64,000 nt of DNA from Pseudomonas putida (GTDB lineage: Bacteria > Pseudomonadota > Gammaproteobacteria > Pseudomonadales > Pseudomonadaceae). Below, piece by piece: positions 28,650 to 37,581 of this stretch. Location: contig NZ_CP039371.1 in assembly GCF_005080685.1 (NCBI RefSeq), positions 1,116,001 through 1,180,000 of the forward strand, in the 5' to 3' direction. How positions within the stretch are numbered: the first letter of the stretch is position 1; the number at the start of each line of letters is the position of its first letter. Made by a program: the position numbers and the translations under genes. The notes under the pieces were generated by a model, which ran no database searches, was not told the origin of the DNA, and saw nothing but the letters and a program-made list of their open reading frames with translations.

Positions 28650-29645
28650 ATGCGAATTCTGGTTACCGGGGCAAGCGGTTTCATCGGCGGGCGCTTTGCG
28701 CGCTTTGCCCTGGAGCAGGGCCTGGAGGTGCGGGTCAACGGCCGCCGCGCCGAGGGCGTCGAGCACTTGGTCAAGCGGGGTGCGCAGTTCATTCCCGGCG
28801 ACCTGGGCGATGCCGAATTGGCTCGGCGACTGTGCCAGGGGGTCGACGCCGTGGTGCATTGCGCGGGTGCGGTGGGTAACTGGGGGCGCTACCAGGATTT
28901 TCATCAGGCCAACGTGGTGGTCACTGAAAACGTGGTCGAAGGCTGCCTGAAGGAGCACGTGCGGCGCCTGGTGCACCTGTCTTCGCCGTCGATCTATTTC
29001 GATGGCCGGTCGCACCTGGGCCTGCGCGAGGACCAGGTGCCGCGGCGCTTCCATGACCATTACGGGCGCACCAAGTACCTCGCCGAACAGAAGGTGTTTG
29101 GCGCCCAGGAATTCGGTCTGGAGGTGCTGGCGCTGCGTCCACGTTTCGTCACCGGGGCCGGCGACGCGAGCATTTTCCCGCAGCTCATGCAGATGCAGCG
29201 CAAACAGCGCGTGGCGATCATCGGCAATGGCCTGAACAAGGCCGACTTCACCAGTGTGCAAAACCTCAACGAGGCACTGCTCGCCGCGTTGTTCGCCGAG
29301 GACCGGGCCCTGGGCCAGGCCTATAACATCAGCAACGGCGCGCCGGTCCCGCTGTGGGATGTGGTCAACTACGTGATGCGCCAGATGCAGCTGCCGCAGG
29401 TCACCCGCTATCGCTCCTTCGGCCTGGCCTACAGCGTGGCGGCGCTGAACGAGGTCGCCTGTCTGATGTGGCCGGGCCGACCGCAGCCGACGCTGTCACG
29501 CCTGGGCATGCAGGTGATGAGCCGCGACTTCACCCTCGATATCAGCCGGGCCCGGCATTACCTGGGCTACGAGCCGAAGGTCAGCCTATGGACGGCACTG
29601 GATGAATTCTGCGCCTGGTGGAAACATCAGCCACTGGGCCAGTGA
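28650..29645 (+). CDS. NAD(P)-dependent epimerase/dehydratase-like protein (extended SDR)
   Basis: 331-residue Rossmann enzyme of the extended short-chain dehydrogenase group. The cofactor loop GASGFIGG (7-14) and the YGRTK (Tyr-x3-Lys) catalytic pair are present; the first Asp/Arg after strand 2 is R (NGRRAEG), which favours NADP. Sequence around HLSSPSIYFDGR and the hydrophobic C-terminal part (LAYSVAALNEVACLMWPG) recall 3-beta-hydroxysteroid dehydrogenase-like and hopanoid/olefin-associated reductases. It stands alone between argP and the coiled-coil protein. Substrate unknown. Confidence 0.78.
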   Translation: MRILVTGASGFIGGRFARFALEQGLEVRVNGRRAEGVEHLVKRGAQFIPGDLGDAELARRLCQGVDAVVHCAGAVGNWGRYQDFHQANVVVTENVVEGCLKEHVRRLVHLSSPSIYFDGRSHLGLREDQVPRRFHDHYGRTKYLAEQKVFGAQEFGLEVLALRPRFVTGAGDASIFPQLMQMQRKQRVAIIGNGLNKADFTSVQNLNEALLAALFAEDRALGQAYNISNGAPVPLWDVVNYVMRQMQLPQVTRYRSFGLAYSVAALNEVACLMWPGRPQPTLSRLGMQVMSRDFTLDISRARHYLGYEPKVSLWTALDEFCAWWKHQPLGQ

Positions 29646-29732
29646 ACCTGATCGGCCGATGATGGTCATCAGTGCGCCGCGCAAGCGGTTTATACTCATG
29701 TCCCTTTGCTACTACCGCGGTTGAATGCACCC

Positions 29733-30557
29733 ATGCGTAACGATGCCCGTGATGATTTCGATGACGTACCCACCCTGCGTGCCGGTACCCCGGATGACGA
29801 TGAACTGCTGCCGGCACACGTGGCGCGCAGCCGCCAGAAGGCCGCACGGCCTGCAGCCACCGGGGCGCTCTGGGCGTTGCTGGGCGCTTCGTTCATTGCC
29901 CTGGCAGGCTTGGGCTGGTGGAGCTTCCAGCAGATCTCGCTGATGGAGCAGCAGCTGGTGGCGACCCAGGAAAGCTTCGCTCGGATCAGCGAGGAAGCGG
30001 CGGGGCGCTTGCAGGCGATCAGTGGCAAGGTCGATGCCAGCGAGTCGACGGTCAACACCGGCAGCGAAGCGTTGAAGCTGCAGATCCGCCAGTTGCAGGC
30101 GAGCCTTGCCGAGCAGGGCAAGCAACAGCAGGGCGTGGCCGGGCAGGCTGGCGACCTGGGCAAGCGCCTGGAACAGGTCCTGGCCGACACCCGTGAGCAG
30201 CAAAAAGCGGTGACCGAATTGCAGACCCAGTTGCAGGCCCAGCTCAAGGCCGTGAACGGCGAGCTCGCGGCGTTGAAGTCGGGTCAGGTCGATGGTGGCA
30301 AGCTCGATGGCCAGCTCAAGAGCCTGAGCAACGACGTGGCAGCGCTGAAGAAGCAGGGCAACCCGAGTGCGGCGATCGAGAGCCTGGAGCAGGATGTACT
30401 GGTGCTCAAGAGCCAGGTAGAAAACCGACCTACGGCGGCCGCAAGCGGCGCCTCGGTGCAGGAGTTCGATGCGTTCCGTGGGCAGACCACGCGTAACCTG
30501 AACACCCTGCAAAGCCAGATCCAGAACCTGCAGCAGCAGATCAACGCCCGGCCTTGA
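29733..30557 (+). CDS. Membrane-anchored coiled-coil protein, function unknown
   Basis: 274 residues: an acidic N-terminal cytoplasmic segment, one transmembrane helix (about 45-67, ALWALLGASFIALAGLGWWSF) and a long Gln/Leu-rich coiled coil (about 70-270) with heptads such as QIRQLQASLAEQGKQQ. No enzymatic motif is visible. Similar proteins in pseudomonads are annotated as ATPases by name only; I see no nucleotide-binding motif. ATG 29733 is chosen over a start nine codons upstream. It is convergent with xenB, with a REP unit between. Confidence 0.7.
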   Translation: MRNDARDDFDDVPTLRAGTPDDDELLPAHVARSRQKAARPAATGALWALLGASFIALAGLGWWSFQQISLMEQQLVATQESFARISEEAAGRLQAISGKVDASESTVNTGSEALKLQIRQLQASLAEQGKQQQGVAGQAGDLGKRLEQVLADTREQQKAVTELQTQLQAQLKAVNGELAALKSGQVDGGKLDGQLKSLSNDVAALKKQGNPSAAIESLEQDVLVLKSQVENRPTAAASGASVQEFDAFRGQTTRNLNTLQSQIQNLQQQINARP

Positions 30558-30571
30558 GGTCGGTTGCGGGG

Positions 30572-30604
30572 CCATCGCCGGCAAGCCGGCGCCTACCGGC
30601 GATG
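30572..30604. repeat. Single REP/terminator-like palindrome
   Basis: CCATCGCCGG ... CCGGCGATGG pair with AAGCCGGCGCCTA inside, between two convergent genes. Confidence 0.75.
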
Positions 30605-30611
30605 GGCGGGG

Positions 30612-31661
30612 TCACATCCGTGGGTAGTCGATGTAGCCCACCGGTCCCTTGCCGTAGAAGGTTTCCGGATGTGCCTGGTTCAAGGGTGCATCCACTTCCA
30701 GCCGGGCCGGCAGGTCCGGGTTGGCGATGAACGGCACGCCGAACGCCACCGCGTCTGCCTTGCCGTTGGCCAGGGCGGCCGTGGCACTGGCTTTGTCGAA
30801 ACGCTCGTTGACGATGTAGGGGCCGCCGAACGCTTCCTTGATCAGTGGGCCGAGGCTGTCGTCGGCCTCTTTCTCTCGCGAGCAGATGAAGGCGATGCCT
30901 CGCTTGCCCAGCTCTTGCGCCACATAGGTGAAGGTCTCGGCGCGGTTGGCATCGCCCATGTCATGGGAGTCGGCACGCGGCGCCAGGTGCACACCGACGC
31001 GGCCGGCACCCCACACCTCGATGGCGGCATCGGTGACTTCCAGCAGCAGCCGTGCACGGTTTTCCAGCGAGCCGCCGTAGCGGTCGCTGCGCTGGTTGGT
31101 GCTGCTCTGCAGGAACTGGTCGAGCAGGTAGCCGTTGGCGCCGTGGATCTCCACGCCATCGAAGCCGGCGGCCTTGGCGTTTTCCGCTGCATTGCGATAG
31201 GCCTCGACGACGTCGGCGATTTCTTCGGTTTCCAGTGCGCGTGGGGTCGGGAAGTCGGTCAGTGGGCGTACCAGGCTGACATGGCCCTTGGGCTGGATGG
31301 CGCTCGGGGCCACCGGCAGCTCGCCGTTGAGGTAGCTCGGGTGGGAGATTCGCCCCACGTGCCACAGCTGCAGGAAGATACGCCCACCCGCGGCGTGCAC
31401 GGCGCGGGTGACGTTGGTCCAGCCGCGTACCTGTTCGTCGTTCCAGATGCCCGGGGTGTCCGGATAGCCGACGCCCATCGGGCTGACCGAGGTCGCTTCG
31501 CTGAGAATCAACCCGGCGCTGGCACGTTGCACGTAGTACTCGGCCATCAGCGCGTTGGGTACCCGGCCCTCGTCGGCGCGGCAGCGGGTGAGCGGGGCCA
31601 TGATGATGCGGTTGGGCAATTGCAGGTCGCCCACGGTCAGGGGGCTGAACAGCGTGGTCAT
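30612..31661 (-). CDS. xenB: Xenobiotic reductase, old yellow enzyme family
   Basis: 349-residue FMN oxidoreductase that reduces alpha/beta-unsaturated and nitro compounds with NADPH. It starts MTTLFSPLTVGDLQLPNRI and has the OYE landmarks PLTRCRA, LWHVGRISHPS, HGANGYLLDQFL (substrate His/Asn pair) and YGGSLENRARLLLE. Length equals P. putida and P. fluorescens XenB (349 aa). The open frame extends far upstream but that part is not coding. An ArsR-type regulator precedes it by 29 bp in the same direction. In P. aeruginosa, pyeR-pyeM-xenB form one operon; here the transporter gene pyeM is absent. Confidence 0.9.
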   Translation of the reverse strand: MTTLFSPLTVGDLQLPNRIIMAPLTRCRADEGRVPNALMAEYYVQRASAGLILSEATSVSPMGVGYPDTPGIWNDEQVRGWTNVTRAVHAAGGRIFLQLWHVGRISHPSYLNGELPVAPSAIQPKGHVSLVRPLTDFPTPRALETEEIADVVEAYRNAAENAKAAGFDGVEIHGANGYLLDQFLQSSTNQRSDRYGGSLENRARLLLEVTDAAIEVWGAGRVGVHLAPRADSHDMGDANRAETFTYVAQELGKRGIAFICSREKEADDSLGPLIKEAFGGPYIVNERFDKASATAALANGKADAVAFGVPFIANPDLPARLEVDAPLNQAHPETFYGKGPVGYIDYPRM

Positions 31662-31690
31662 ACGGTTTACCTCGCAAACAAGAGTGGAAA

Positions 31691-32005
31691 TCAGAGTGTC
31701 TGGCGCAGCTGTTCGAGGAAGGCCTGGATGGTTTCCTCGTTGCGTTTGAAAAAGTGCCACTGGCCGATCTTCTGGCTGCTGATCAGGCCGGCGCGCTGCA
31801 AGGTGGCCAGGTGGGCGGAGACGGTCGACTGCGACAAGCCGCAGCGTTGGTCGATCTGCCCGGCGCACACGCCTTGCTCGGTACTGTGGTACTGGTCGGG
31901 GAACTGCGCGGCGGGGTCCTTCAACCAGTTGAGGATTTCGCGCCGCACCGGGTGGGCCAGTGCCTTGATGATGTCGTCGAGATCGAGTGCCATATCGCTT
32001 GCCAT
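31691..32005 (-). CDS. pyeR: ArsR-family repressor, PyeR-like
   Basis: 104-residue winged-helix protein (DDIIKALAHPVRREILNWLKD ... CGLSQSTVSAHLATLQRAGLI). It has few cysteines and none in the ArsR metal-site pattern CxC, so direct metal sensing is unlikely. It resembles P. aeruginosa PyeR, which represses its own operon with xenB. A 7-bp inverted repeat lies in its promoter. The start may alternatively be four codons downstream. Confidence 0.8.
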   Translation of the reverse strand: MASDMALDLDDIIKALAHPVRREILNWLKDPAAQFPDQYHSTEQGVCAGQIDQRCGLSQSTVSAHLATLQRAGLISSQKIGQWHFFKRNEETIQAFLEQLRQTL

Positions 32006-32043
32006 GGTTCAGGCCTGTGGTATCACGGTGTATCGAATTTTTC

Positions 32044-32065
32044 CGAAATATAAATCGGTATTTCG
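32044..32065. promoter_or_regulatory. Inverted-repeat operator candidate of pyeR-xenB
   Basis: CGAAATA, eight bases, TATTTCG: a perfect 7-bp inverted repeat about 40 bases upstream of the ArsR-type gene in an AT-rich patch, typical of ArsR-family operators. Confidence 0.5.
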
Positions 32066-32156
32066 CGATAAACAAATACGAAGGGGTTCTGAGCTGATCA
32101 GCAATGGCTATATCGGGGCGCGGCGATACAGGGAATGGCGGTGCTAGAATGCGCGC

Positions 32157-32741
32157 ATGAACTACCTCGCGCACCTGCACCTCGGCGGCCCCGCGCCGCA
32201 ACAACTGCTCGGCAGCCTGTACGGCGATTTCGTCAAGGGCTCGCTGGAGGGCCGCTTCGCTCCCGAGCTGGAAGCGGCGATCCGTTTGCATCGACACATC
32301 GACAGCTATACCGATCGGCACCCGCTGGTGCTGGCGGCATTGGCGCGCTTTCCGCAAGCGCGGCGGCGCTTTGCCGGGATCGTGCTGGATGTGTTTTTCG
32401 ACCACTGCCTGGCGCGGCACTGGGCCGATTATGCCGAGCAGCCGCTGGAGCAGTTCACCGGGGACTTTTATCGGGTGTTGCTGGCCGAGCCCCAATTGCC
32501 AGGGCGGCTGGCGCGCATTGCGCCGTTCATGGCGGCGGATGACTGGCTTGGCGCCTATGGCGATTTCGCGACCCTCGAGCAGGTGTTCAACGGCATAGCG
32601 CGGCGGTTGTCCCGGCCGGAGGGGATACACGGGGTGATGGGGGAACTGGAGCGGTTGTATGAGCCGCTGTTGGCGGATTTTCGGGAGTTCTATCCGCAGC
32701 TGCAGGCGTTTGCGGCGGCGGGGCGTGCGGCTGACAGTTAA
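32157..32741 (+). CDS. acpH: Acyl carrier protein phosphodiesterase AcpH
   Basis: 194-residue enzyme that removes 4'-phosphopantetheine from ACP. It begins MNYLAHLHLGGPAPQQLLGSLYGDFVKGS, the family signature, and keeps HRHIDSYTDRHP and VFFDHCLARHW with metal-binding His/Asp. Single gene, divergent from pyeR-xenB, followed by a REP pair. Confidence 0.88.
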   Translation: MNYLAHLHLGGPAPQQLLGSLYGDFVKGSLEGRFAPELEAAIRLHRHIDSYTDRHPLVLAALARFPQARRRFAGIVLDVFFDHCLARHWADYAEQPLEQFTGDFYRVLLAEPQLPGRLARIAPFMAADDWLGAYGDFATLEQVFNGIARRLSRPEGIHGVMGELERLYEPLLADFREFYPQLQAFAAAGRAADS

Positions 32742-32743
32742 GC

Positions 32744-32853
32744 CTGTGTCGGCCCTTTCGCGGGGCAAGCCCGCTCCCACAGACACTCCATAGTTGTCAG
32801 GTACTGTGGGGTATCTGTGGGAGCGGGCTTGCCCCGCGAAAGGGCCGACACAG
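32744..32853. repeat. REP pair with perfect 40-bp arms
   Basis: Arms 32744-32783 and 32814-32853 are exact reverse complements (CTGTGTCGGCCCTTTCGCGG... / ...CCGCGAAAGGGCCGACACAG) around a 30-base spacer; the most regular REP pair in the window, between convergent acpH and olsA. Confidence 0.95.
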
Positions 32854-32865
32854 ACAGTGGATAAC

Positions 32866-33654
32866 TCAGGCCGCCCGCGCTTGCCGCCGCGGCGCCACCT
32901 CGACCTCCTCGACCCCGAACAACGCTCCATGGATCGCCTGCTGCGCCTGGAACGCCAAGGCCGCGCGCTCCTTGCCCACGCTGCCGATCGCCGGCAGCAA
33001 CTGGATCCGTACCTGCCCCCGCGGCTCGGCGAACAAGCGCATCAGGTGCGAGACCAGGTCATCGTCGCCAATGAACGGTGCAATCGGGTCCATCTCGCCA
33101 TTGCGCAGGTACTGGATCGCCACCGGCTGCAGCGCCATGCCACGGTCGATGGCGCCGGCCAGCAGGCGGCCGTGGAAGGTGCGCAACTGGCGCCCGTCGG
33201 TGGTGGTGCCTTCGGGGAAGATCAGCAGCGGCCGGGCCAGCCCCAGTTGCTCGCCGATCTGCTCGCGCAGACGCTGGCTGTCGCCACCGCCACGGCGGAT
33301 GAACAAGGTGCCGGCCTTTTCGGCCAGCCAGCCCGCCAGCGGCCAATGGCGCACTTCGGCCTTGGACAGGAACGACAGGGGCAGGAGCATGCCGAGCAGC
33401 GGGATGTCGGTCCAGGACACATGGTTGCTGACCCACAGCATCGGCCGTTGTGGCAGTTCGCCGCTCACCTGCACCTCGAAGGGCAGGGCGGCGACCAGGC
33501 GTTTCATGAACAGGCAGGCCCAGCGCTGGCGATGCGCGAGCGAGGCTTTCAGCCCCAGGCGCTCACCGACCGCGATGACGCTGGCCATGCACAGGCCCAG
33601 CAGCAGGACCAGGATCAACCGGGTGAGGCGGGCGATCACCCGCAGCTTGGGCAT
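32866..33654 (-). CDS. olsA: Lyso-ornithine lipid O-acyltransferase OlsA
   Basis: 262-residue membrane-bound PlsC-type acyltransferase that adds the second acyl chain to lyso-ornithine lipid. The HX4D motif is NHVSWTD, with IFPEGTTTDGR as the glycine/Glu motif and an N-terminal hydrophobic helix. Its ATG overlaps the olsB stop (TGATG), so the two are translationally coupled. A longer reading frame through olsB is not coding. Together olsBA make phosphate-free ornithine lipids, usually made when phosphate is low. Confidence 0.88.
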   Translation of the reverse strand: MPKLRVIARLTRLILVLLLGLCMASVIAVGERLGLKASLAHRQRWACLFMKRLVAALPFEVQVSGELPQRPMLWVSNHVSWTDIPLLGMLLPLSFLSKAEVRHWPLAGWLAEKAGTLFIRRGGGDSQRLREQIGEQLGLARPLLIFPEGTTTDGRQLRTFHGRLLAGAIDRGMALQPVAIQYLRNGEMDPIAPFIGDDDLVSHLMRLFAEPRGQVRIQLLPAIGSVGKERAALAFQAQQAIHGALFGVEEVEVAPRRQARAA

Positions 33655-34409
33655 CAGACCGCCGCCTTGAAGTGACGGGCGTAGCGCGGGCAGAGGTCGT
33701 CGCGCTTGAGCAGGATGAACACGTCGGCCACTTGGAAATCCTCGTCCCAGCAAGGCTCGCCGCAGATCTTCGCGCCCAGGCGCATGTACGCCTTGAGCAG
33801 CGGAGGCATCTCGGCGATGACATTGCCGGGCAGGGCCAGGTTGGGCAGCGGCTTTCTGGGCTCGGCGCGCAGGTGTTCGGTGCACAGGTAGCGTTCGCGC
33901 AGGCGCTGCATCACCGCATGGGCCTGCACGCCGCCGTCCTGCATGGGGATGCTGGCGCAGCCCATCAGGTAACTGTAGCGGCCTTCGTTGAGCACCTCGG
34001 CCAGTTCGCCCCAGAGTACGGCGATGGTGCCGCCGTTACGGTAGTCAGGCGCCACGCAGGTGCGACCCAGTTCGAGGATCGGGCCTTGCAATTGCAGCAA
34101 CCCGTGCAGGCTGAATTCCTCTTCACTGTAGAAGCGGCCGAGGCTGCTGGCGGCCTGGTGGTCGAGCAGGCGGGTGGTGGCCACCAGCTCGCCGGTGTTG
34201 AGGTCGCGAACCCCGATATGGCGGCAGTGAACGTCGTATTCGTCCATGTCCAGGCCCTGTTCGGCACCTTTGAGCTTGGCCTTGAATTGCGCGCTGAACA
34301 CCTTGTAGCGCAACGCCTGGGCTTCCTGCAGGGCCGTGGCGCCGACCAGGCGTTCGGCTTGCAGGCGGCGTGCGTTGCTGTTGTCGCCAGAGTGAGCGAT
34401 CCGAGTCAT
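33654..34409 (-). CDS. olsB: L-ornithine N-alpha-acyltransferase OlsB
   Basis: 251-residue GNAT-like enzyme (hemolysin-type N-acyltransferase family) that transfers a 3-hydroxyacyl group from ACP to ornithine, the first step to ornithine lipid. Typical stretches are [34 protein letters not shown] and [19 protein letters not shown] 34409 with GGGAG upstream is preferred to a start eight codons earlier. First gene of olsBA. No Pho box was evident to me. Confidence 0.88.
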   Translation of the reverse strand: MTRIAHSGDNSNARRLQAERLVGATALQEAQALRYKVFSAQFKAKLKGAEQGLDMDEYDVHCRHIGVRDLNTGELVATTRLLDHQAASSLGRFYSEEEFSLHGLLQLQGPILELGRTCVAPDYRNGGTIAVLWGELAEVLNEGRYSYLMGCASIPMQDGGVQAHAVMQRLRERYLCTEHLRAEPRKPLPNLALPGNVIAEMPPLLKAYMRLGAKICGEPCWDEDFQVADVFILLKRDDLCPRYARHFKAAV

Positions 34410-34567
34410 TGCGAGTCTCCCTAAGCTAGCCAAGAGGGTTGCGGCCGGTCGGCTTTGTTGTGCAAAGTCAGCCTAGGTAGATGCAGTGTCACGCCTGTGA
34501 ACCTTTGGTGATGCTTGCATGACACCCCGCGACACCATTCGGCCGCACCCCTTGAGAGGAGCCTTCC

Positions 34568-35455
34568 ATGGCCTGGTTGCAACGTCTCAACGATCCGTTC
34601 CGTCATCCCTTCGCAGGCACGCTGGGCGAGACCTATGGCGCCTTGGGCGAGCGGCTGGGCGCGGTCGCGCCATTCGAGCTGGCGGTGCTGGGCGGGCGGT
34701 CCATGGCAACGCCGGGTCTGGCCTTCCTGGTCGGCTACCAGGCCGCCTTGCGCGTGCTCTGGCCCAGCGCCCCGGCTGGCCTTGGTGCGCTGTGCGCCAC
34801 CGAGCGACGCAGCGTGCGTGCGGCCGACATGCAGGTGCGCCTGGATGGACTGCGCCTTAGCGGCGACAAGGATTTCGTCACCGCCGGGCTGGACGCCGAA
34901 TGGCTGCTGGTGGCGGCGCGCAGCGAAGGCCAGGGCGATGCGCCGCGCCTGAGCCTGGCGGTGGTCTACCCAGGAGAGCCAGGTGTCAGCCTCGAGGCCT
35001 TGCCGACCTTGCCGCTGATGCCCGAGGTCGGGCATGGCCGCCTACGCCTGCAGCAGGCGGCGTGCGAGTTGCTCGCCGGGGACGGCTGGGACGACTACGT
35101 GAAACCGTTTCGCTCGCTCGAAGATTTGTACGTGCTGACGGCGTTGACCGCTTGGTTGTATGGCGTGGGCCAGGCATGCGCCTGGCCGCAGGAATTGCGC
35201 CTGCGTCTGCTGGGATTACTGGCGGGCTGTGCCGAGGGCAGCCGGCAGTGCGCCGACAGCGTGGGTTGTCACTTGCTGCTGGGCGGGCTGTTCTCGCAGT
35301 TCCAGGAGCTCCGCGGGGCGATCGACAAGGCGCTGCTGGCGGGGCCGGAGCAGTGGGCACAACTGTGGCAGCGGGACCAGGGGGTGCTGGCGTTGGCCAC
35401 TGCAGCGCGAGAAAAACGCCTGGCCAAGGCCTGGGAGGCTGCAGGATTGTCATGA
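34568..35455 (+). CDS. Acyl-CoA dehydrogenase-like protein (short)
   Basis: 295 residues, shorter than true acyl-CoA dehydrogenases (about 380). The middle part LRLSGDKDFVTAGLDAEWLLVAAR corresponds to the FAD/acyl-CoA beta-domain, and the C-terminal half is helical; the usual N-terminal helical domain is reduced. I cannot identify a catalytic Glu. It may be a redox-inactive or specialised member. The AGAGGAG ribosome site precedes ATG 34568. It is divergent from olsBA. Confidence 0.65.
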   Translation: MAWLQRLNDPFRHPFAGTLGETYGALGERLGAVAPFELAVLGGRSMATPGLAFLVGYQAALRVLWPSAPAGLGALCATERRSVRAADMQVRLDGLRLSGDKDFVTAGLDAEWLLVAARSEGQGDAPRLSLAVVYPGEPGVSLEALPTLPLMPEVGHGRLRLQQAACELLAGDGWDDYVKPFRSLEDLYVLTALTAWLYGVGQACAWPQELRLRLLGLLAGCAEGSRQCADSVGCHLLLGGLFSQFQELRGAIDKALLAGPEQWAQLWQRDQGVLALATAAREKRLAKAWEAAGLS

Positions 35456-35490
35456 AGGCCTGAAAAGCTGTGTGATCCATTGGATCCGTG

Positions 35491-35578
35491 GGCTGCTTTG
35501 CAGCCCATCGCCGGCAAGCCGGCTCCTACCTTATCCTGTGTAGGAGCCGGCTTGCCGGCGATGGGGTGCGCAGCGGCC
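35491..35578. repeat. REP pair, second sequence type
   Basis: GCTGCTTTGCAGCCCATCGCCGGCAAGCC faces GGCTTGCCGGCGATGGGG with a ten-base spacer; the GCCGGCAAGCCGGC core differs from the GCGGG type elsewhere and matches the unit at 30572. Confidence 0.9.
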
Positions 35579-35594
35579 CTGAAAAGGCCCCCGC

Positions 35595-36662
35595 ATGCTC
35601 AAGATCCTGTACACGATCATCGGCCTGTTGACCCTACCCGCCTGGGCCGAGGACTGGCCCGTCGACCACACCGCCATCGACTGGAAGGCCGTCGACGCCT
35701 ACGCCTTCCCCCGGCGCAACCCCTCCGAGCGCAGCGGCATCCGCACTGATGCCCTGCTGATCATCCGCGACGGGCGCATCATCCACGAGCGCTACAGCGC
35801 ACCTACCCGCGCCGACACCGCGCACCTGACCTGGTCGGTCAGCAAGAGCGTGCTGGCCACGCTGCTGGGTGTGGCCCAAGGCCAAGGCCGCTTCCAGCTG
35901 CAAGATCCGGCCGCACGCTTCTACTCCCCCATGCAGGCTCACCCCGAGGTCACCCTGGCCGATCTGCTGCATTGGGCCAGTGGACTGGATTGGCAGGAAG
36001 ACTACGAATACGCGCCGCTGAAGTCGTCGGTGGTGGCGATGCTCTATACCCGTGGGCGCCACGACATGGCCGCCTACACGGCAGCGCGCCCTGCTGCCCA
36101 AGCGCCAGGCACGCGCTTTCTCTACTCCAGCGGCGACAGCAACGTGTTGGCCGCCGCCCTGCGCGGCATGGTCGGTGAGCAGGCGTATGCCGACTATCCC
36201 TGGCGAGCCTTGTTCGAGCCGCTGGGCATCACCTCTGCCACCTGGGAACGCGATGGCAGCGGCACCTATGTCGGCTCTTCCTATCTCTACCTGACGGCCC
36301 GCGACCTGGCGCGTATCGGCCTGCTGATGCAGCGTGACGGGCATTGGGGCGACCGCCAGCTGCTGCCGGCGAGCTGGGTCGCGTTCAACACCACCTCGTT
36401 CGCCCAGGCCAAGGCCATGCCGGGCGAAGCCAACCCCGGCGGCCACTGGTGGCTCAATCAGCCGTTGGCAGGCGGCCAGGCACCCTGGCCGGACGCCCCG
36501 AACACGACCTATGCCGCGCTCGGCCATTGGGGCCAAGCGCTGTACGTGCTGCCCGCGCAACAACTGGTCATCGTGCGCTACGCCGACGATCGAGACGCCA
36601 GCTACAGCCACAACGAGTTGCTAAGACGCGTGCTGGCCGCAGTAGCCGGGGAGCGGCCATGA
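35595..36662 (+). CDS. Exported serine hydrolase (class C beta-lactamase fold)
   Basis: 355 residues with a signal peptide (MLKILYTIIGLLTLPAWA, cut before ED). The penicillin-binding/AmpC-like motifs are S-x-x-K in WSVSKSVLATL (about residue 80), YSSGDSN as the Y-x-N element and HWGQ in place of K-T-G. Such proteins are periplasmic esterases or peptidases; true beta-lactamase activity is unlikely without KTG. Its stop overlaps the next ATG. Confidence 0.8.
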   Translation: MLKILYTIIGLLTLPAWAEDWPVDHTAIDWKAVDAYAFPRRNPSERSGIRTDALLIIRDGRIIHERYSAPTRADTAHLTWSVSKSVLATLLGVAQGQGRFQLQDPAARFYSPMQAHPEVTLADLLHWASGLDWQEDYEYAPLKSSVVAMLYTRGRHDMAAYTAARPAAQAPGTRFLYSSGDSNVLAAALRGMVGEQAYADYPWRALFEPLGITSATWERDGSGTYVGSSYLYLTARDLARIGLLMQRDGHWGDRQLLPASWVAFNTTSFAQAKAMPGEANPGGHWWLNQPLAGGQAPWPDAPNTTYAALGHWGQALYVLPAQQLVIVRYADDRDASYSHNELLRRVLAAVAGERP

Positions 36663-36955
36663 AGCGGCTGCTGTGGCTGGTGCTGATCATCCTGATCGGC
36701 TGGGCCTGGTATGAGCGCCAGGCGCTGTCGGACTTTCCACGGATCCTCTCGGCATACTCGGCCAAGGAATATTGCTCGTGCCGCTTCGTGATGGGCTTCG
36801 ACCAGGCCTATTGCCGCGGCTATGTGCAGCAATGGCTCCCCCTGGCCTCGCTCGTGGAAGACGGGCCGCAACGGTTGGTGACCGCCGAAGGGCTGGGCCG
36901 GCGAAATCAGGCTCGGTGGCAGGGTGGGCGCGAGGGCTGCCGCTTGCTGCCATGA
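36659..36955 (+). CDS. Small Cys-containing membrane-anchored hypothetical protein
   Basis: 98 residues starting in an ATGA overlap with the serine hydrolase. One N-terminal hydrophobic helix (MKRLLWLVLIILIGWAWYE) is followed by a periplasmic part with YCSCRFVMGFDQAYCRGYVQ, whose three cysteines plus one near the C-terminus could form disulphides. Tight coupling suggests it works with the hydrolase. No family recognised. Confidence 0.7.
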   Translation: MKRLLWLVLIILIGWAWYERQALSDFPRILSAYSAKEYCSCRFVMGFDQAYCRGYVQQWLPLASLVEDGPQRLVTAEGLGRRNQARWQGGREGCRLLP

Positions 36956-36998
36956 GGGCGGTTGGGTAAGGTTGGCGCCTCGTTTCATGAGATTCGCC

Positions 36999-37580
36999 AT
37001 GTTCAAGCTGCCCCGTATTCTCCCCGCATTGTTGCTGGCATTCTGCCTGCCCGCCCACGCCAACTGGCACCTCGATGGCGAGTCGTCTCGCCTGTCGTTC
37101 GTCACCGGCAAGAACGGCGACACCGCCGAGGTGCACCGCTTCCTGGTGCTGCACGGCAGCGTCGATCGCAAGGGCACGGCCAACCTGCGTATCGAGATGG
37201 ACTCGGTGAGCAGTGGCATCCCCCTGCGTGACGAACGCATGCGCGACGATCTGTTCGAGGTCAAGCAGTTCGCCGAAGCCACGGTCAAGGCGCAGCTCGA
37301 CCTCAGGCCGCTCAACGACCTTGCCGATGGTGCGCAGATCGAGCTGCGCCTGCCGCTGACGGTCACCCTGCATGGCCAATCGCACAGCTACAACGCACTG
37401 CTGCTGGCCACGCGCCTGGACCAGCGACGCTTCCAGGTGGTCACGCTGGAGCCGCTGGTGCTGCGCGCCGGGGACTACGACCTGATGCCGGGCCTGGAGA
37501 GCTTGCGCAAATTCGCCAAGCTCAAGTCCATCAACCCGACGGTACCGGTCAATGCGGTGCTGATCTTCAACGCCCGCTGA
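36999..37580 (+). CDS. YceI-family periplasmic lipocalin-like protein
   Basis: 193 residues with a signal peptide (MFKLPRILPALLLAFCLPAHA) and a single YceI beta-barrel domain: WHLDGESSRLSFVTGKNG, RIEMDSVSSGIPLRDERMRDDLFEV and PLTVTLHGQSHSY. YceI barrels bind isoprenoid or fatty amide lipids. ATG 36999 gives the cleaner signal; an ATG four codons upstream (36987) is possible. The phospholipase D gene starts one base after the stop region, so they are likely co-transcribed. Confidence 0.82.
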   Translation: MFKLPRILPALLLAFCLPAHANWHLDGESSRLSFVTGKNGDTAEVHRFLVLHGSVDRKGTANLRIEMDSVSSGIPLRDERMRDDLFEVKQFAEATVKAQLDLRPLNDLADGAQIELRLPLTVTLHGQSHSYNALLLATRLDQRRFQVVTLEPLVLRAGDYDLMPGLESLRKFAKLKSINPTVPVNAVLIFNAR

Positions 37581-37581
37581 C

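Noticed and set aside
31662..32930. Long open frame continuing upstream of xenB on the minus strand, giving a 772-aa reading
   Set aside because: Only the last 349 codons match an old yellow enzyme; the upstream part runs antisense through acpH and across the pyeR gene in another frame, with low-complexity Arg/Pro-rich translation.
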